Below, in pieces: positions 19,578 to 30,181 of a stretch of DNA of 64,000 bases. How positions within the stretch are numbered: position 1 is the stretch's first letter; every line of letters begins with the position of its first letter. The position numbers were made by a program, and so were the translations under genes. The stretch lies in assembly GCA_963565915.1 (NCBI GenBank), contig OY751495.1, positions 1,178,001 to 1,242,000 of the forward strand. Direction: 5' to 3'. This stretch comes from Entoloma clypeatum (lineage: Eukaryota > Basidiomycota > Agaricomycetes > Agaricales > Entolomataceae). The notes below the pieces were generated by a model. It was not told the DNA's origin. It was given only the letters and a program-made list of their open reading frames with translations, and did no database searches.

Positions 19578-22500
19578 TCAAAGGTGGTGGGTCTGTTTGT
19601 AGTATCCCAGCATTTCTTGTGCTCTTTTTAAGTTGGATTTGGGTTCCCACGTGTTATCACTCGATGGGTATCCCATCCACTTGACCAAATACTTGTACCC
19701 TCTGCCCTGTCGCTTGTGGGTGAGGATTGCTTCTACTTCGTACTCGTGTTCTCCTTCGATCAGATCAGGAGGTGGGTTGTGGAAGTTCGGTCCGTGTGTG
19801 TCATTTTCCCGATAAGGTGTTAACAAGGAGGCATGGAAAACGGGGTGGATCTTCCATTGTTCTGGAAGTTTCAGTTTGTACGTCATGGGCCCAAGCACCT
19901 CGGAAATGGTGAAGGGTCCTTCTCTTTTGGGTGCCAGTTTTCTGGAAGGGTATCCGATTCGGAGGTTCTTTCCTTCTAGCCATACCTGTTCTCCTTTTCC
20001 AAACGGAGCGAAACCTCATGTTGACCTTTCAGCCATCATCTGACGGGCTAGTTCGTGCGCTGCCAGCGCTTCATCTCTTGCTTGTTTCAGCTCTTTGAGC
20101 CGTTCTTCTACGCTTGGCACATTTGTCTTGTCAAATGCCAATGGTATGTCTCTTGGTTCGTATCCCATCATCAGATAGAACGGGGATCGTTTCGTCGTGG
20201 AATGAGTTCTTTGATTGTGACAGAACTCCATTGTTGAATTATGATCGTGCCATGTTTCAGGATTGTTCAAACAGAACATCCAGAAATAGATCTCAAGTTC
20301 CTGATTTGCTCGTTCCGTTTCTCCATCAGTCTGGGGGTGATAAGCCGTGCTCATCATTAGTTTGATCCCTAGGAGTCGCCCTAGTTCTCTGAAGACCTGA
20401 GAGGCAAACTGTGGCCCTCTGTCAGACAGAATGGAGTCTGGGAGTCCAAATCTTCGGTATACGTGATCCAAATAAAGCTTGGCAGTAAGGGTCGCGTCGG
20501 TGGTTTTCGTGCAAGGGATGGAAATTACCCCCTTCGTAGAACCATGGTCTACTACGACCATGATACTGTCAAACCCATTGCTCTCGGGTAAGTCCGTAAT
20601 GAAGTCGTTTGTCGTTTGAGAGAATGGTCTAGCGTCTTTTTGTGCTTTGATCGGCATTAATCCAGGATTTGTGGGGTGTGTGTTGACTTTCATTTGTTGG
20701 CAGGTTGCACATCCTCCAACATAATTTTTGACAAACATGTACATTCCTGGCCACCAATAGTTTCTTCTGATCAGTTCCAGGGTTTTTAGATGTCCCGGAT
20801 GTCCGCTTGGTAGGGAATCATGGTATTGTTTTGTTATTTCCCGGCGCAGAGTTTCATCTGGTGGTACGTAACATCTGTCACAGAAGAATAATATTCCGTC
20901 TTCTGTTCTCCATTCTGATAAATGGGATTTAATCGGTGGTGTTCCCGATTCTTTTAGGGCAGTGATGGCTTTCGAGAAGAGCTCATCGTTTTCGGTTGCT
21001 TTTAGAATATCTCCTTGTAGCTCAAGGTCCACTGTTTTGACAAAAATGTCATTTGGCAAGACAATAACGTCTTCATTATCGGTGTCCTCTTCGGGTATAT
21101 GGTCCGGTCGCCTTGACAAGGCATCAGATTGGATCATCTTTGATCCTGGGGTATGCACTAGTTTGAGTTCAAACTCGGAGAGATACAATCTCCACCTTGC
21201 TTGTCGTCTGTTTAATTTCTGGGGTTCCCGGTAATACGTCAAGTTCTTGTGATCTGACAGAACAACTGTTGGAAACGGTGATCCAAGGAGGTAATGCCTC
21301 CAGGTTTCCAGTGATCAGATAACTCCCAAAAGTTCCCGATCATAGATCTCATAGTTTCGTTCTGCCGCAGAGAACGAGTGCGATATATATCCGCAGGGGT
21401 GCCAGTCTCCATTTACATCTTGCTGGCGCAGTACTGCTCCTGTCGCCCATTTGGATGCATCAGATTCTATGATGAATGGTTTGCCAGTGTCTGGCATGAG
21501 CAATACCGGTGATTCCGCGAATTTGTCCTTTAATGTGTCGAATGCCGTCTGGCAGTCTTCATTCCATTCCCACTCTAGATCCTTTTTGGTCAGATCATTC
21601 AGAGGTCTGGCAATGTCCGAGTAGTGTCCGATAAATCTTCGATAGAAGTTTCCAAATCCAAGGAAAGATCTGACTTGCTTGACAGTCGTGGGTTCTGGCC
21701 ATTTTGCTATTCCCGATAACTTAACGGGGTCCATTGCGATTTCGTTTTCTTTAATAATCAGTCCGAGGTATTCGCACTGCCTGACTCCAAATTCGCATTT
21801 TTCCAGGTTGAGATAGAGGTCATTTTCTATCATTTTTCTTAGTACGCGGAGCATCGTTCGGTGTCGATTTCGTCATTGACTGAGAAGATGAAGATGTCGT
21901 CCAAATAAATGAGCAACCATCCTTCCTCAAGTTCTTCTTTGAAGATTTCGTTCATCATCGCCTGAAACATGGGTGGCATGCCTGCTAACCCAAAGAAGGC
22001 AACCAAGGGTTCGTACAACCCTCGATTGGTTTTGAATGCAGCCTTCCATTCATCGCCAGGTTTGATCCGTACGTTGTTGTATCCCCAACGCATGTCCAGT
22101 TTGGTAAAGACCTTTGCTCCTTTCAGTTTGTCCAGTAAATCTCCGACCAGGGGTAACGGGTATGCGTTCTTCACTGTTCCCTCGTTCAATCGCCGATAGT
22201 CCTGACAGGGTCTGAGTTTATCCGAGTCCTTTTTAGCCACGAAGAAGCCATTGGTGATTTCGAGGGTCTGATGTACCCCTTTCGAAGGTTCTCATCAAGG
22301 AATTCATCCAATTTAGTTTGTTCTTCCGGTGACAAAGGATAAACCTTGCAGTCTTTCGGGGTGAAGTCCGGTTTTAAGTCAATTGCGTGGTCCCATGGTT
22401 TATGTTCTGGTAATCTCTCAGATGCCGTTTTCTCGAACACCTTCTGATACTGATCGTACCGTTCTGGTAGTTCTTTCTTTGGTTTGTCCGTGGTGTCCGT

Positions 22501-23262
22501 GTTGTGTGAGAGTTTCTGGGAGATTGAGGTTTTGGCTTGGATCCAAATATCCTCTATGGGTTCGTCCGTTGTGACATATGTCCTGAAGAGGTCTAGGTCA
22601 TCGTCTGATTCTTCATCTATCTCTTTCAAGATAGGTCCGTTTGCCGGTAGAGCCTCCTTTTTTGGTTTAAGGGTCTCTTCATCATCAATTTCTTCTATTG
22701 TTGCGAAAATCCTCTGCTTAGGTTTTTCTTTCATCCATGTTGCAATAGCAATGGGTTTCTTGTCTTTTGATGCCAGGAGCTCGTCAAATTTCTTCCTCAT
22801 GACCCCTGCCAGGGTCTTCTTGAACCTGATTGTTTCAATATCCAAGGTTCCTCTTTCCCAATCAATCTTCGGGTTGTATTGTTTTAACCAGGGTAACCCC
22901 AAAATGGCGGTTTCCTTTCCAAGTCCAGTTACCAAGAATCTGACGTTGAGTTCTTTGTCATTGATCCAGATTTTCTTCCATGTACAATGGGTGATCGTTC
23001 CTTCTTTGTTCTTTGTTCCGTCCACATTGAACACACGAATGGGCTTTAGTAACGGGATAAGCTCCATTCGGTTAGCTGTGGCGAACTTCTGATCCAAGAA
23101 GGTTCCTCCTGCTCCTGAGTCTATCAGGGCGTTTATCTTTAGTCTTTCATCGATGCTTTCTCCTTCTCCTGACATTGAAATGGGGATCGAAAAAGATTTG
23201 TCATTCATGTCGGCTACAATTACAGGTGATAGGGAGATTGAAAACTGAGCGGGGGCTGACAT
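19578..23262 (-). pseudogene. Element F pol: protease, RT, RNase H, integrase, chromodomain
   Basis: From ATG 23262 (MSAPAQFSIS): protease INALIDSGAGGTF, linker, RT start up to SKSPMASS at about 22235, where a short deletion shifts the frame. RT continues ([12 protein letters not shown], box IYLDDIFIF) to about 21850, where one base is missing (ATCGACACCGAACG), then RT thumb and RNase H ([13 protein letters not shown]). TGA at 21317-21315 and 20018-20016 are both explicable as CGA to TGA. Integrase keeps HHCC (HPGHLKTLELIRRNYWW; CATCQQ), Asp in NDFITDLPE, Asp in ILSDRGPQFA and Glu in DGETERANQE. It ends with a chromodomain (KYLVKWMGYPSSDNTWEP). Catalytic residues of all enzymes are intact, so loss of function is only through frame. 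Confidence 0.92.
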
Positions 23263-23276
23263 CGGTACAGGCCGCT

Positions 23277-24179
23277 TTATTGAAAACCCTGTTTCTCCAT
23301 TTCGGAGATCAAGGCGTCTTGTTCCTCATTTGGTAAGTCCTTGAAAATGCCTCGGATATGGGCATATGCATCGGATGCCTTTTTGAACGTATTGTTCGCA
23401 ACCGGGGTTTTTCCTCCTTTGTGTGCATCAGCACGATGTCCTGCCTGGTGGCAGACGAAGCACAACCCTTTCTTGAAGTGGTCGTCTCTTTCTTCGGCAG
23501 TCAGCCGGTCAATGTCCATGGCATTAGGGTCTGGGGTGTAATGCGCGTTTCGGGGTGCGGGGTTATAGTTCACTTTGAACTTTTTCTTTCCCCCATCAGG
23601 TCTGAGTCTTTGAGCCACTGCCTTGGCCCTTCTCCACTGGTTGTCCAGTCTGGACGCCGTGGTGTACCATTCTTCCATTGTTCCTGGGACCTTATCAAGG
23701 CCCAAGATCTTGTCTCGGAGCGCGTGTGGCAATGCCTCCATGAAGTAGTCTCTGAGAGATCGGTCGTCTTTGATCAGACTCTCTGCAGCCCATAACTTGA
23801 ATTTTTCAACATATTCGTCGGCAGTCATGCCTTCCATTCTTTGTGTTTTCATCATGGTTAACGCGTCTCCTTCTTTGTCGGCTGGGGAAAACGACTTCCT
23901 CAGTTTCTCGATGAACTCCGCATATTTTGGGTACACAGATACTCTGGTGGTGCTGATATCTCTGTGCCAGGACTCCTTCCAGGGTCCAGCAGTTCCTCCT
24001 TTCATGTATGAGACAGTGAACAGGATTTTCTTCTTGTCGGAGTTGTAAATGTCATCGTTCATTTCCAGGTACAGGTTCGCGTCGAACAAAAATTCAGATA
24101 GTTTCCTTCTATCTCCATTGAAGATCGCCGGCGGGCTGATCTTGATTTCTTTTTCTGGGGTCCTTACTTGAGAAGTCAT
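23277..24179 (-). CDS. Element F gag, 300 aa
   Basis: Intact frame from ATG 24179 (MTSQVRTPEK) to TAA/TGA just 14 bases before the pol ATG. Residues 20-190 form the retrotransposon gag domain (AIFNGDRRKLSEFLFDANLY; EYVEKFKLWAAESLI). A basic linker leads to DPNAMDIDRL and one zinc knuckle CFVCHQAGHRADAH, where the final Cys is His, a CCHH variant. The same frame is open for 100 further codons upstream, to the end of the 5' LTR, without any ATG; this Pro-rich extension (residues like RPPPTPYRRV) may be translated from a non-AUG codon. gag makes the particle shell and binds RNA. Confidence 0.88.
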   Translation of the reverse strand: MTSQVRTPEKEIKISPPAIFNGDRRKLSEFLFDANLYLEMNDDIYNSDKKKILFTVSYMKGGTAGPWKESWHRDISTTRVSVYPKYAEFIEKLRKSFSPADKEGDALTMMKTQRMEGMTADEYVEKFKLWAAESLIKDDRSLRDYFMEALPHALRDKILGLDKVPGTMEEWYTTASRLDNQWRRAKAVAQRLRPDGGKKKFKVNYNPAPRNAHYTPDPNAMDIDRLTAEERDDHFKKGLCFVCHQAGHRADAHKGGKTPVANNTFKKASDAYAHIRGIFKDLPNEEQDALISEMEKQGFQ

Positions 24180-24459
24180 TTCTACAAGTGGAGTCTTTGG
24201 GGTGTCTGGGGTTGGTCTGGGTGCAGCAACAACAGCAGCTGGCGGCGGTAGGTTTCGTCTTGGAGAGAGGTAAGAGGGTGATGTGGGGTTGACTGGTACG
24301 AAAGAGGAGGTTACTCTTCTGTATGGTGTCGGCGGTGGTCGTGGTGTGATAGGTGCATCAACGAACTCCTGTTCGTCTTCTGAGTCGGACGGGACTCCAA
24401 AGGTGGATTGTCGGGGAAGAATCTTTGCGTCTAAAACCGCGGTGGGTTGACGACGTTGA

Positions 24460-24471
24460 TCAGCTTGACCT
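24460..24471 (-). promoter_or_regulatory. Element F self-priming site
   Basis: Minus strand AGGTCAAGCTGA starts two bases after the 5' LTR. Its 12-nt reverse complement TCAGCTTGACCT occurs inside the LTR (minus strand 24693-24682), 34 nt after the start of the TATATAAG box, that is at the expected 5' end of the transcript. This is the Tf1-type arrangement in which the RNA 5' end folds back and primes reverse transcription; no tRNA-type TGG site is present. Confidence 0.72.
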
Positions 24472-24473
24472 TT

Positions 24474-25027
24474 TGTTACGGCGATAGCCTACAACAACAA
24501 GTTCAAAGATCGGATCGCGTGGGTTCGAACTGTTCCACAACAAGTCCCTCAATAGGTCGACTTGGTCAATCAGCGAGTTCCTCAGAAGGACGACTCGGTT
24601 CGGGTCAAGCAGAGCTAAGTCCTCGCAAGGCACTTAGTTAGAGAGCGTTTGAAGTAGTAGACAAGTAAGCATTGTTTGCCTAGGTCAAGCTGAGGACCTC
24701 TACTCTAAGGTTACAGGTCTTATATACGTTATCCTATAGCTATAAATAAGTAAGTGCTGCGCAGGAGCTAAATAAGCCATTGGTTAGATAGATGTTTCAA
24801 GGGGCTGTGGCATAAGAGTCAGAGATAAGGCCGCGAGGCCGTGAGTCAGAGATAACGAGTGAAAATGTATCTAAAAGGGGAATAGTCCGAGTCAGTGTGA
24901 GTCATAGCGCTGATTGAGGGGACACATGTCCCAGGGTCGTCGGAGTTAAGTGAAACGGGGTGTGATGGGGATCAAGGGTTGAAGGGTCGTGTGAAGGTGC
25001 GTAGGAAGAGGGTGAAAAAGTGTAACA
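24474..25027 (-). repeat. Element F 5' LTR, 554 bp
   Basis: Element orientation TGTTACAC...CGCCGTAACA. TATATAAG lies at about 24726-24719 on the minus strand. TGAGTCA motifs (TGACTCA on the sense strand) are at 24842-24848 and 24898-24904. Also holds a short palindrome GGCCGCGAGGCC. Confidence 0.92.
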
Positions 25028-26330
25028 CTCTCGCTGCCATCGCACTGGCGCCGCCGCCCTTGTGCCACCTCTTCAACATTGCCCCATCACCTCTTCACTG
25101 TCATCAATGACCGCCCGTCATGTGTCATGCATTCAGCCCCTGTTGATCACCACCGGCGTCAAGAGTCTCTCGACTGCCATCAGCGGCTACCAGGCACTTC
25201 CAGCTCCCTCTCCCTCATTTCTACTGTTGTCTACACCTCATTGGATGGCTGCCCAGCACCCTCCATGGCTCCAGCCCCATGGAACCTCCCTTTTCCTTGT
25301 CTCCACTGTCATCCATCACTCTTGGCTGCAATTGGCAGCTGTTCGTGCCCTCAGCACCTGCTGATTTCTCTTCTCCGTGGTCCTTACATAGTCTCTCGAC
25401 TGCCTGACACCCTCCATACTCCGAGGTGCTCCCTCTCCTTCATGTCCACTGTTGCGTTCAGCAGCTGCCTGACACCCTCCGTGCCCTCAGCCGCCAAAGC
25501 TCCCTCTCCCTCATTGTCCAGGGCCTCTTGGCTGCCCCACCTCCATGCTCCCACCTCTCAGTCCCTCTCCCTCATTGTTCACAGCCTCTCGCCTATGATT
25601 GGATGGCTTGCCAACATCCAGCCCCATGGAAACTTCTTCCCTCTCATCTCCGCTATTGTCCATCACTCTCAGCTGCGATCGGCGGCTGTCAGTCCCTGTC
25701 GAAACTCCCCTCCCTCACTCCACTATCTCCACACTCCCAGTTTCTCCTGCCCCTTCATTTCCACCATTGTCCATGGCCTCTCGGCGGTGATCAGCAGCTA
25801 CCCGACACCTGCGAATCTCCTCTCTCTCACCTCCACCATCGTTCAATCGCCTCACAGCTGTATCACGCTCTCCATACTCTCAAGTGCTCCTCCTCCCTTG
25901 TTTCTACTGCCATCCATGGCCTTTGACTACTGCAGCTCCTGTTGAAGCTCCCTCACCCTCGCTGCCCCTACCATTCATCACCATGACACCCTCCGACTCA
26001 TAGCCTCTGAGCTGTATTGCCAGCTGTCTGATGCCTTTCACGTTCTTAGCTCCCCCTGACCTCCCCGCCCTTCCTCCCATTTCCATCAGGTGCCCTCAAG
26101 CTATCACCTCCATCCTAACGAGTGTCTATGGCCCATTCCCACCGCAATGACCAGGGCTTTGTTGGCTGCCATCAAATCTCTCTCTCCCGTCTCCGCCACC
26201 ATCCATAGCCTCTTGCTAATAATATGGCCCCCACGGCCTCCTGCTAGCATCAACAACCATCAGATCCCGTCCGCATTATCATCCACATCCTACCCAGTGT
26301 TCCAAGCATCTACTTGACATGGGGCTCATG
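25028..26330. repeat. Pyrimidine-rich degenerate repeat block
   Basis: Recurrent phrases such as CTCCCTCTCCCTCAT, TTGTCCA(T/G)(C/G)(A/G)CTCT and ATTGGATGGCT...CAGCCCCATGGAA reappear at irregular distances (for example 25240 and 25601), so this is an old, diverged longer-period repeat. The open frame 25079-25945 is low-complexity and not taken as a gene. Confidence 0.55.
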
Positions 26331-27240
26331 GTGATCGATTGCCAGGGCCATTGCATGTGGTAGGGAGTAATCCTCATCATAATACAAACCAATGCACCGT
26401 GTTCTAGACATGTCACCTCACCAGTTGTATACCCTTATCGCGAACCTGGTGTGATGTGCCTTGGGCTTCTCTTGAGGTGGAGGACTCGCATATGGGTAAT
26501 GAATCCCATTGCCTCTCTATCGGTCCTAAATGGGGTCAGCGCTAATGGGTTATGTTTCATCCTTCCATCAACAAACTCCCTGAGCACATTGTGTTGCACT
26601 ACAACTTGTGATGTATTATTAATCAAATGACTATTTTGTTCACGTTCCGTCCTCTCACTTACTATGGATTTGCGAAAGAGCACTTGAACAAAATACAGAA
26701 CCTTTTCTGCTGCTGCGAAGAAGCACACATTCAGTAGTACACAAAGGAAGACCGATATTCTCAAGGCATCTGATCAGCTGAAATGAAAGGCCACTCATGC
26801 TCGAGAGTGTATAGCGAGTGTTCTGGCTGGCTGGGGACACTGTAATATATCTTACATAACATCACAGCCACATTCCTTATATATTTGTAGACATGAGGTG
26901 CCAGCAAGACAGAGACCCTTGACCAGTCCCTTCGTTGTTCCTTAGAGGTTTTGTGGCTTCCTCTTTCCTCAACGATCTCCCAGCCTTCAGATTGCCACAT
27001 CCATACATCTGGAGCCCACCATGAGAAGAAAAAGGTCATCCTTGCTGTTTCTGTCATCACTGACCGAATTCTTTTTTACTGCTGACCTGTTGACGCTACC
27101 AAAATTGCTTTTGCCGCGCCGAAACCATCAACATCTGACAAGAAGAAGAAGGACTGGAGCCAATGCCCGTTCCACCATCGCCACTGCCTAATCTACCCTT
27201 ATTACTGCCGTCATCACCACCATTGTCACTGCCACCACCA
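26331..27240. other. Interval upstream of element G gag; possible LTR/leader
   Basis: No gene recognised. It should hold the 5' LTR and leader of element G, but without a second copy the ends cannot be set. TTATATATTTG near 26878 is a TATA candidate. Confidence 0.35.
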
Positions 27241-28155
27241 CGGCCGATTATGGCGACCTCTGGCTCCAACTCCAAGAATGTCAGCGACATGCTGGCACAG
27301 GAACAAAGAATGCCCCTTGCTTTAACTCCAAGCACCCCCGCGAACTAGGAGAATTCCTCATCAACTACGAAGCACTCGCAGAAGCATGCAACCTCACAGA
27401 GGAACAGAAGATGCGTACCATACTGAGGTACATCAACCCGGCGGCGCGAGAATTTTGGAAATCCCTGAAAGGGTACGATGAGAGGGCGTGGGACACATTC
27501 AAGGCAGACATTGTTAAAGTCTACCCACGTGGAAAGGGAGGCGACGTGTATGCATACAAAGACTTCTTGAAGCTAACAGAACGATATATTGCTGATAACG
27601 ACTCTACCGAGGGTGCCTTTTCCGAATTCTACCAGGATTTCAAACCGATCGCCAAGTACCTCATCAAGAAGAACCAACTCAGTGAGAACAAACACGACCG
27701 ACTATTCTACAAGAGCATCCCGCAAACCCTACGTACCAAGATCAAGAAACGCCTCAAACAACTATCAACATTTTTGGGAACGAGACATACAGATGCAGAG
27801 ATGGTCTACGAAGAGGGTATGAAGGTCTTCACAGAGGACAATCTGTACAGCAACAGTGACGATGATGGTGACGAGGATGAGAGGGTGACCAAGAGAAAGA
27901 AAAGCAAGATGAAAGTGAAGAAGGTGTACAGCTCCACGGAGGAGGACAGTGAGGACGAGCAGGTTGTAAAGCGGAAGGTGAAGGTGAAGGTGAAGCAAGA
28001 GGTGAAGACAACGAGGGTGGCATTGAAGGAGAACAAGGGAAGGACCAAACACGAGGACAAGATTGACTCGCTGATGAAGAAACTACACGAGCTACGCATC
28101 GCAGAACCAAACTCACAGGCATTCCATGTCTGTTACATGTGAATAGCCAACATCG
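27241..28155 (+). pseudogene. Element G gag, first part (split by element C)
   Basis: After ATG 27241 the frame must change near 27310 to continue as GTKNAPCFNSKHPRELGEFL, a gag beginning typical of a basidiomycete gypsy group. The frame is then open (RYINPAAREFWKSLKGYDER) with a Lys/Glu-rich tail and a TGA at 28140-28142, probably CGA originally. At 28155 element C is inserted; CATCG (28151-28155) is duplicated at 34720-34724, and the reading frame joins exactly across. Confidence 0.8.
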
Positions 28156-28523
28156 TGTTACGGACTAACGACTACGGACGTATATGCTTACTTTTTCACT
28201 TTTACTCATCGGCCCCCGCTTACACATATCGTATTATACTTTATTTCCTTTAGTATACTTCGCTCCCGCGCTGACTCGCTTTCCGCAGCTGTCTGACTCA
28301 TTCCGCAGTCGTCTTACTCAGACGCACTGCCTTCCGCAGTTATCTTACTCAGATACACTGCCTTGCGCAGCACTGACTCATATGCTATCGCCTATAGTCA
28401 GTACCTATATAAACCCTTTGTACTATAGCTAGATTCCTTAGATTTAGCAATCACATTGCTCTTCGCCTTTCCATCTTCCTGCATACTCTGCCCGAACCTT
28501 GGAACGGTTTGTTACGCATAACA
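28156..28523 (+). repeat. Element C 5' LTR, 368 bp
   Basis: TGTTACGG...GCATAACA. It holds imperfect repeats of (CT)TACTCAGA(C/T)(G/A)CACTGCCTT(C/G)CGCAG in U3, TGACTCA at 28294-28300 and 28374-28380, TATATAAA at 28406-28413 and the inferred RNA 5' end word AGATTTAGCAA at 28440-28450. Confidence 0.96.
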
Positions 28524-28525
28524 AG

Positions 28526-28536
28526 TTGCTAAATCT
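28526..28536 (+). promoter_or_regulatory. Element C self-priming site
   Basis: TTGCTAAATCT, two bases after the 5' LTR, is the exact 11-nt complement of AGATTTAGCAA at 28440-28450, which begins 34 nt after the start of the TATA box. The S. pombe Tf1 element and its relatives use an 11-base RNA 5' end in this way. The same pair is found in element E (59392-59402) and D. Confidence 0.75.
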
Positions 28537-29312
28537 CGTTAGGTTCGCCCAGAGCGAAGAGAGCAACTACCAGACGAGTCAAGACGTCGCGCTTCTTTGA
28601 AGACTTTACCAGTAACCCATTCAGCACACCAGAAGCCCGACAGGAGGAGCTAAGTCCTCGAGACAGTATCGATTTTACGCTTATCCAGCAGTACATCGAA
28701 TCGGAGATCCGTCGCATCCTACAGCAGGTGCTTGACGAAGAACTAGACAACGACGAGCATCGCCCCCACGGCGAGATAGCAGAGAGCATCCACCTTGCTC
28801 GGCAACACCAGATCGCGCGTTACAACGCCCGACAGAACGAACTCGAAAGCTTTCGCGTTCAAGAAGGACCTCAGACAGGTCGGATCACAGAGATCAGAGA
28901 GTTTATCGGTGTCCAGACAACCGTTATCAGAAGATTGATTAGGACACTCACATCGAGACGTCCCAGAGCCGCATCACCACGTCTTACTCGAAGCAGCAGA
29001 TCTACGCCCACTTCACCACCAACGAGCAACAGACCGAGTACAACCGTTGGGCACGAAACGAGAGACTTGACCCCTTCTCGCGACCGACAGACGCGCAGGA
29101 GCAGAGATTCCTTAGAGATCTACAGAGGAAATACCCCGAACGTTTTGCCACCGATTCCGCCGACGAGTCCCCTGACGAATTTACTTTTGACTCCGCGCAG
29201 TCAGATACCGAACAGACACCTAGAACAGGGACTAATTTTCAACCCCTACCTGTATCCCGAACCCCATCTTCATCCCAACAACCCGACACCTCTCCTACTC
29301 CGCAGGCTCTAG
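28533..29312 (+). CDS. Element C AUG-less open frame upstream of gag (pre-gag)
   Basis: An open frame of 260 codons beginning inside the primer site, with no ATG in its first 135 codons. It encodes an acidic, helical protein with a likely coiled coil (QQYIESEIRRILQQVLDEEL; RYNARQNELESFRVQEG). Element D keeps it with few replacements. It overlaps the gag frame by about 370 bases, and gag is in the -1 frame relative to it. It may be an N-terminal gag part made by non-AUG initiation and frameshifting, or it may simply be leader without stops. Confidence 0.4.
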   Translation: MSLGSPRAKRATTRRVKTSRFFEDFTSNPFSTPEARQEELSPRDSIDFTLIQQYIESEIRRILQQVLDEELDNDEHRPHGEIAESIHLARQHQIARYNARQNELESFRVQEGPQTGRITEIREFIGVQTTVIRRLIRTLTSRRPRAASPRLTRSSRSTPTSPPTSNRPSTTVGHETRDLTPSRDRQTRRSRDSLEIYRGNTPNVLPPIPPTSPLTNLLLTPRSQIPNRHLEQGLIFNPYLYPEPHLHPNNPTPLLLRRL

Positions 29313-29314
29313 AC

Positions 29315-30181
29315 ATGGCAGAAGCACCGACAGTGCAAACGATGGATACATCCAAGATCATCAAAGATCCTGGGATGTTCAAAGACAGACACACCTTTGA
29401 CGAGTGGTGGAAAGCCACCAAATTATACATCAGGTTCCAGAAGGGCCTGTCCGACGATCAGAAGATTCTTGCGGTGTTATCCCGCATGATGGAAGGGTCC
29501 GGTAAACACTGGGCCAGCAACAAGTTAGACGACCTTGCCACCGATGGCGAGAACATCACCTGGTTAGGATTTTCAGACGACATCGCTACGCGATTCTCTA
29601 TTGCCAACAAGTCGGCAGCGGCCAAGGCGAAACTCGAAGTCCTGAAACAGGAGAAACGCACCATCGACGAATTCTTGGACGAATTCGAAGAGATCTTGAA
29701 GCTGTCAAACCTTGGCGAAGAAACTGGGAAATACATCCTGGAAAAGAACGTCAACCGCAGAATTTCTGAACAAGTGGCCAGCGATGGCAAGACGTACACC
29801 GATTATGCAAAGGAGATCCGAAACAAGGGACGACAGATGGAGGGACATGCATTAGTCATCCGGGGGGGTGGCGACACACGCACCGGATCGGGCACCACTT
29901 ATGGTGGTCAAGGCAAAGCCATGGAGATCGACAAAGCAGGAGTAGCCCGTTGCTACAACTGTCAGCGCTTTGGTCACCTTGCCAAAGACTGCAAAACCCC
30001 AAAGAAGAAAGATGGTCGTAAGTGTTTCAACTGCGACCAAGAAGGACATATTGCGCGCAACTGCCGCAAGCCGAAGAAGAACTCTGGAAAGATTAGGAAG
30101 GTGTCTGATGGAGATACCGACGATGATGAAACCATCACCATAGAGACCGATGAGAAGGATTTTCCCGAAGGGTCCGATTAA
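29315..30181 (+). CDS. Element C gag, 288 aa
   Basis: ATG 29315 (MAEAPTVQTMD; context GACATGG) is the first ATG of a frame open from about 28941. Residues ~20-170 form the retrotransposon gag domain (TFDEWWKATKLYIRF; LDEFEEILKLSNLGEETGKY). Two perfect zinc knuckles follow: CYNCQRFGHLAKDC and CFNCDQEGHIARNC. The tail is acidic. The pol frame overlaps the gag end in -1 and has no ATG nearby. In D this frame starts further upstream at an ATG (MSYSKQQIY) where C has ACG. Confidence 0.9.
   Translation: MAEAPTVQTMDTSKIIKDPGMFKDRHTFDEWWKATKLYIRFQKGLSDDQKILAVLSRMMEGSGKHWASNKLDDLATDGENITWLGFSDDIATRFSIANKSAAAKAKLEVLKQEKRTIDEFLDEFEEILKLSNLGEETGKYILEKNVNRRISEQVASDGKTYTDYAKEIRNKGRQMEGHALVIRGGGDTRTGSGTTYGGQGKAMEIDKAGVARCYNCQRFGHLAKDCKTPKKKDGRKCFNCDQEGHIARNCRKPKKNSGKIRKVSDGDTDDDETITIETDEKDFPEGSD

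Larger units (their letters stand above)
18333..25027 (-). mobile_element. Ty3/gypsy element F (chromovirus-like)
   Basis: Minus-strand element: 5' LTR 24474-25027, self-complementary primer site, gag, pol with protease-RT-RNase H-integrase-chromodomain, a 299-codon extra ORF, polypurine tract and a partial 3' LTR that ends at 18333. Pol has two frameshifts and two TGA stops, while gag and the extra ORF are open. The outer end of the 3' LTR is deleted, so no TSD can be checked (right flank CTCTC). Confidence 0.93.

Noticed and set aside
25079..25945. 288-codon plus-strand frame
   Set aside because: Low-complexity Ser/Pro/Leu translation of a pyrimidine-rich repeat, with several overlapping frames of similar length.
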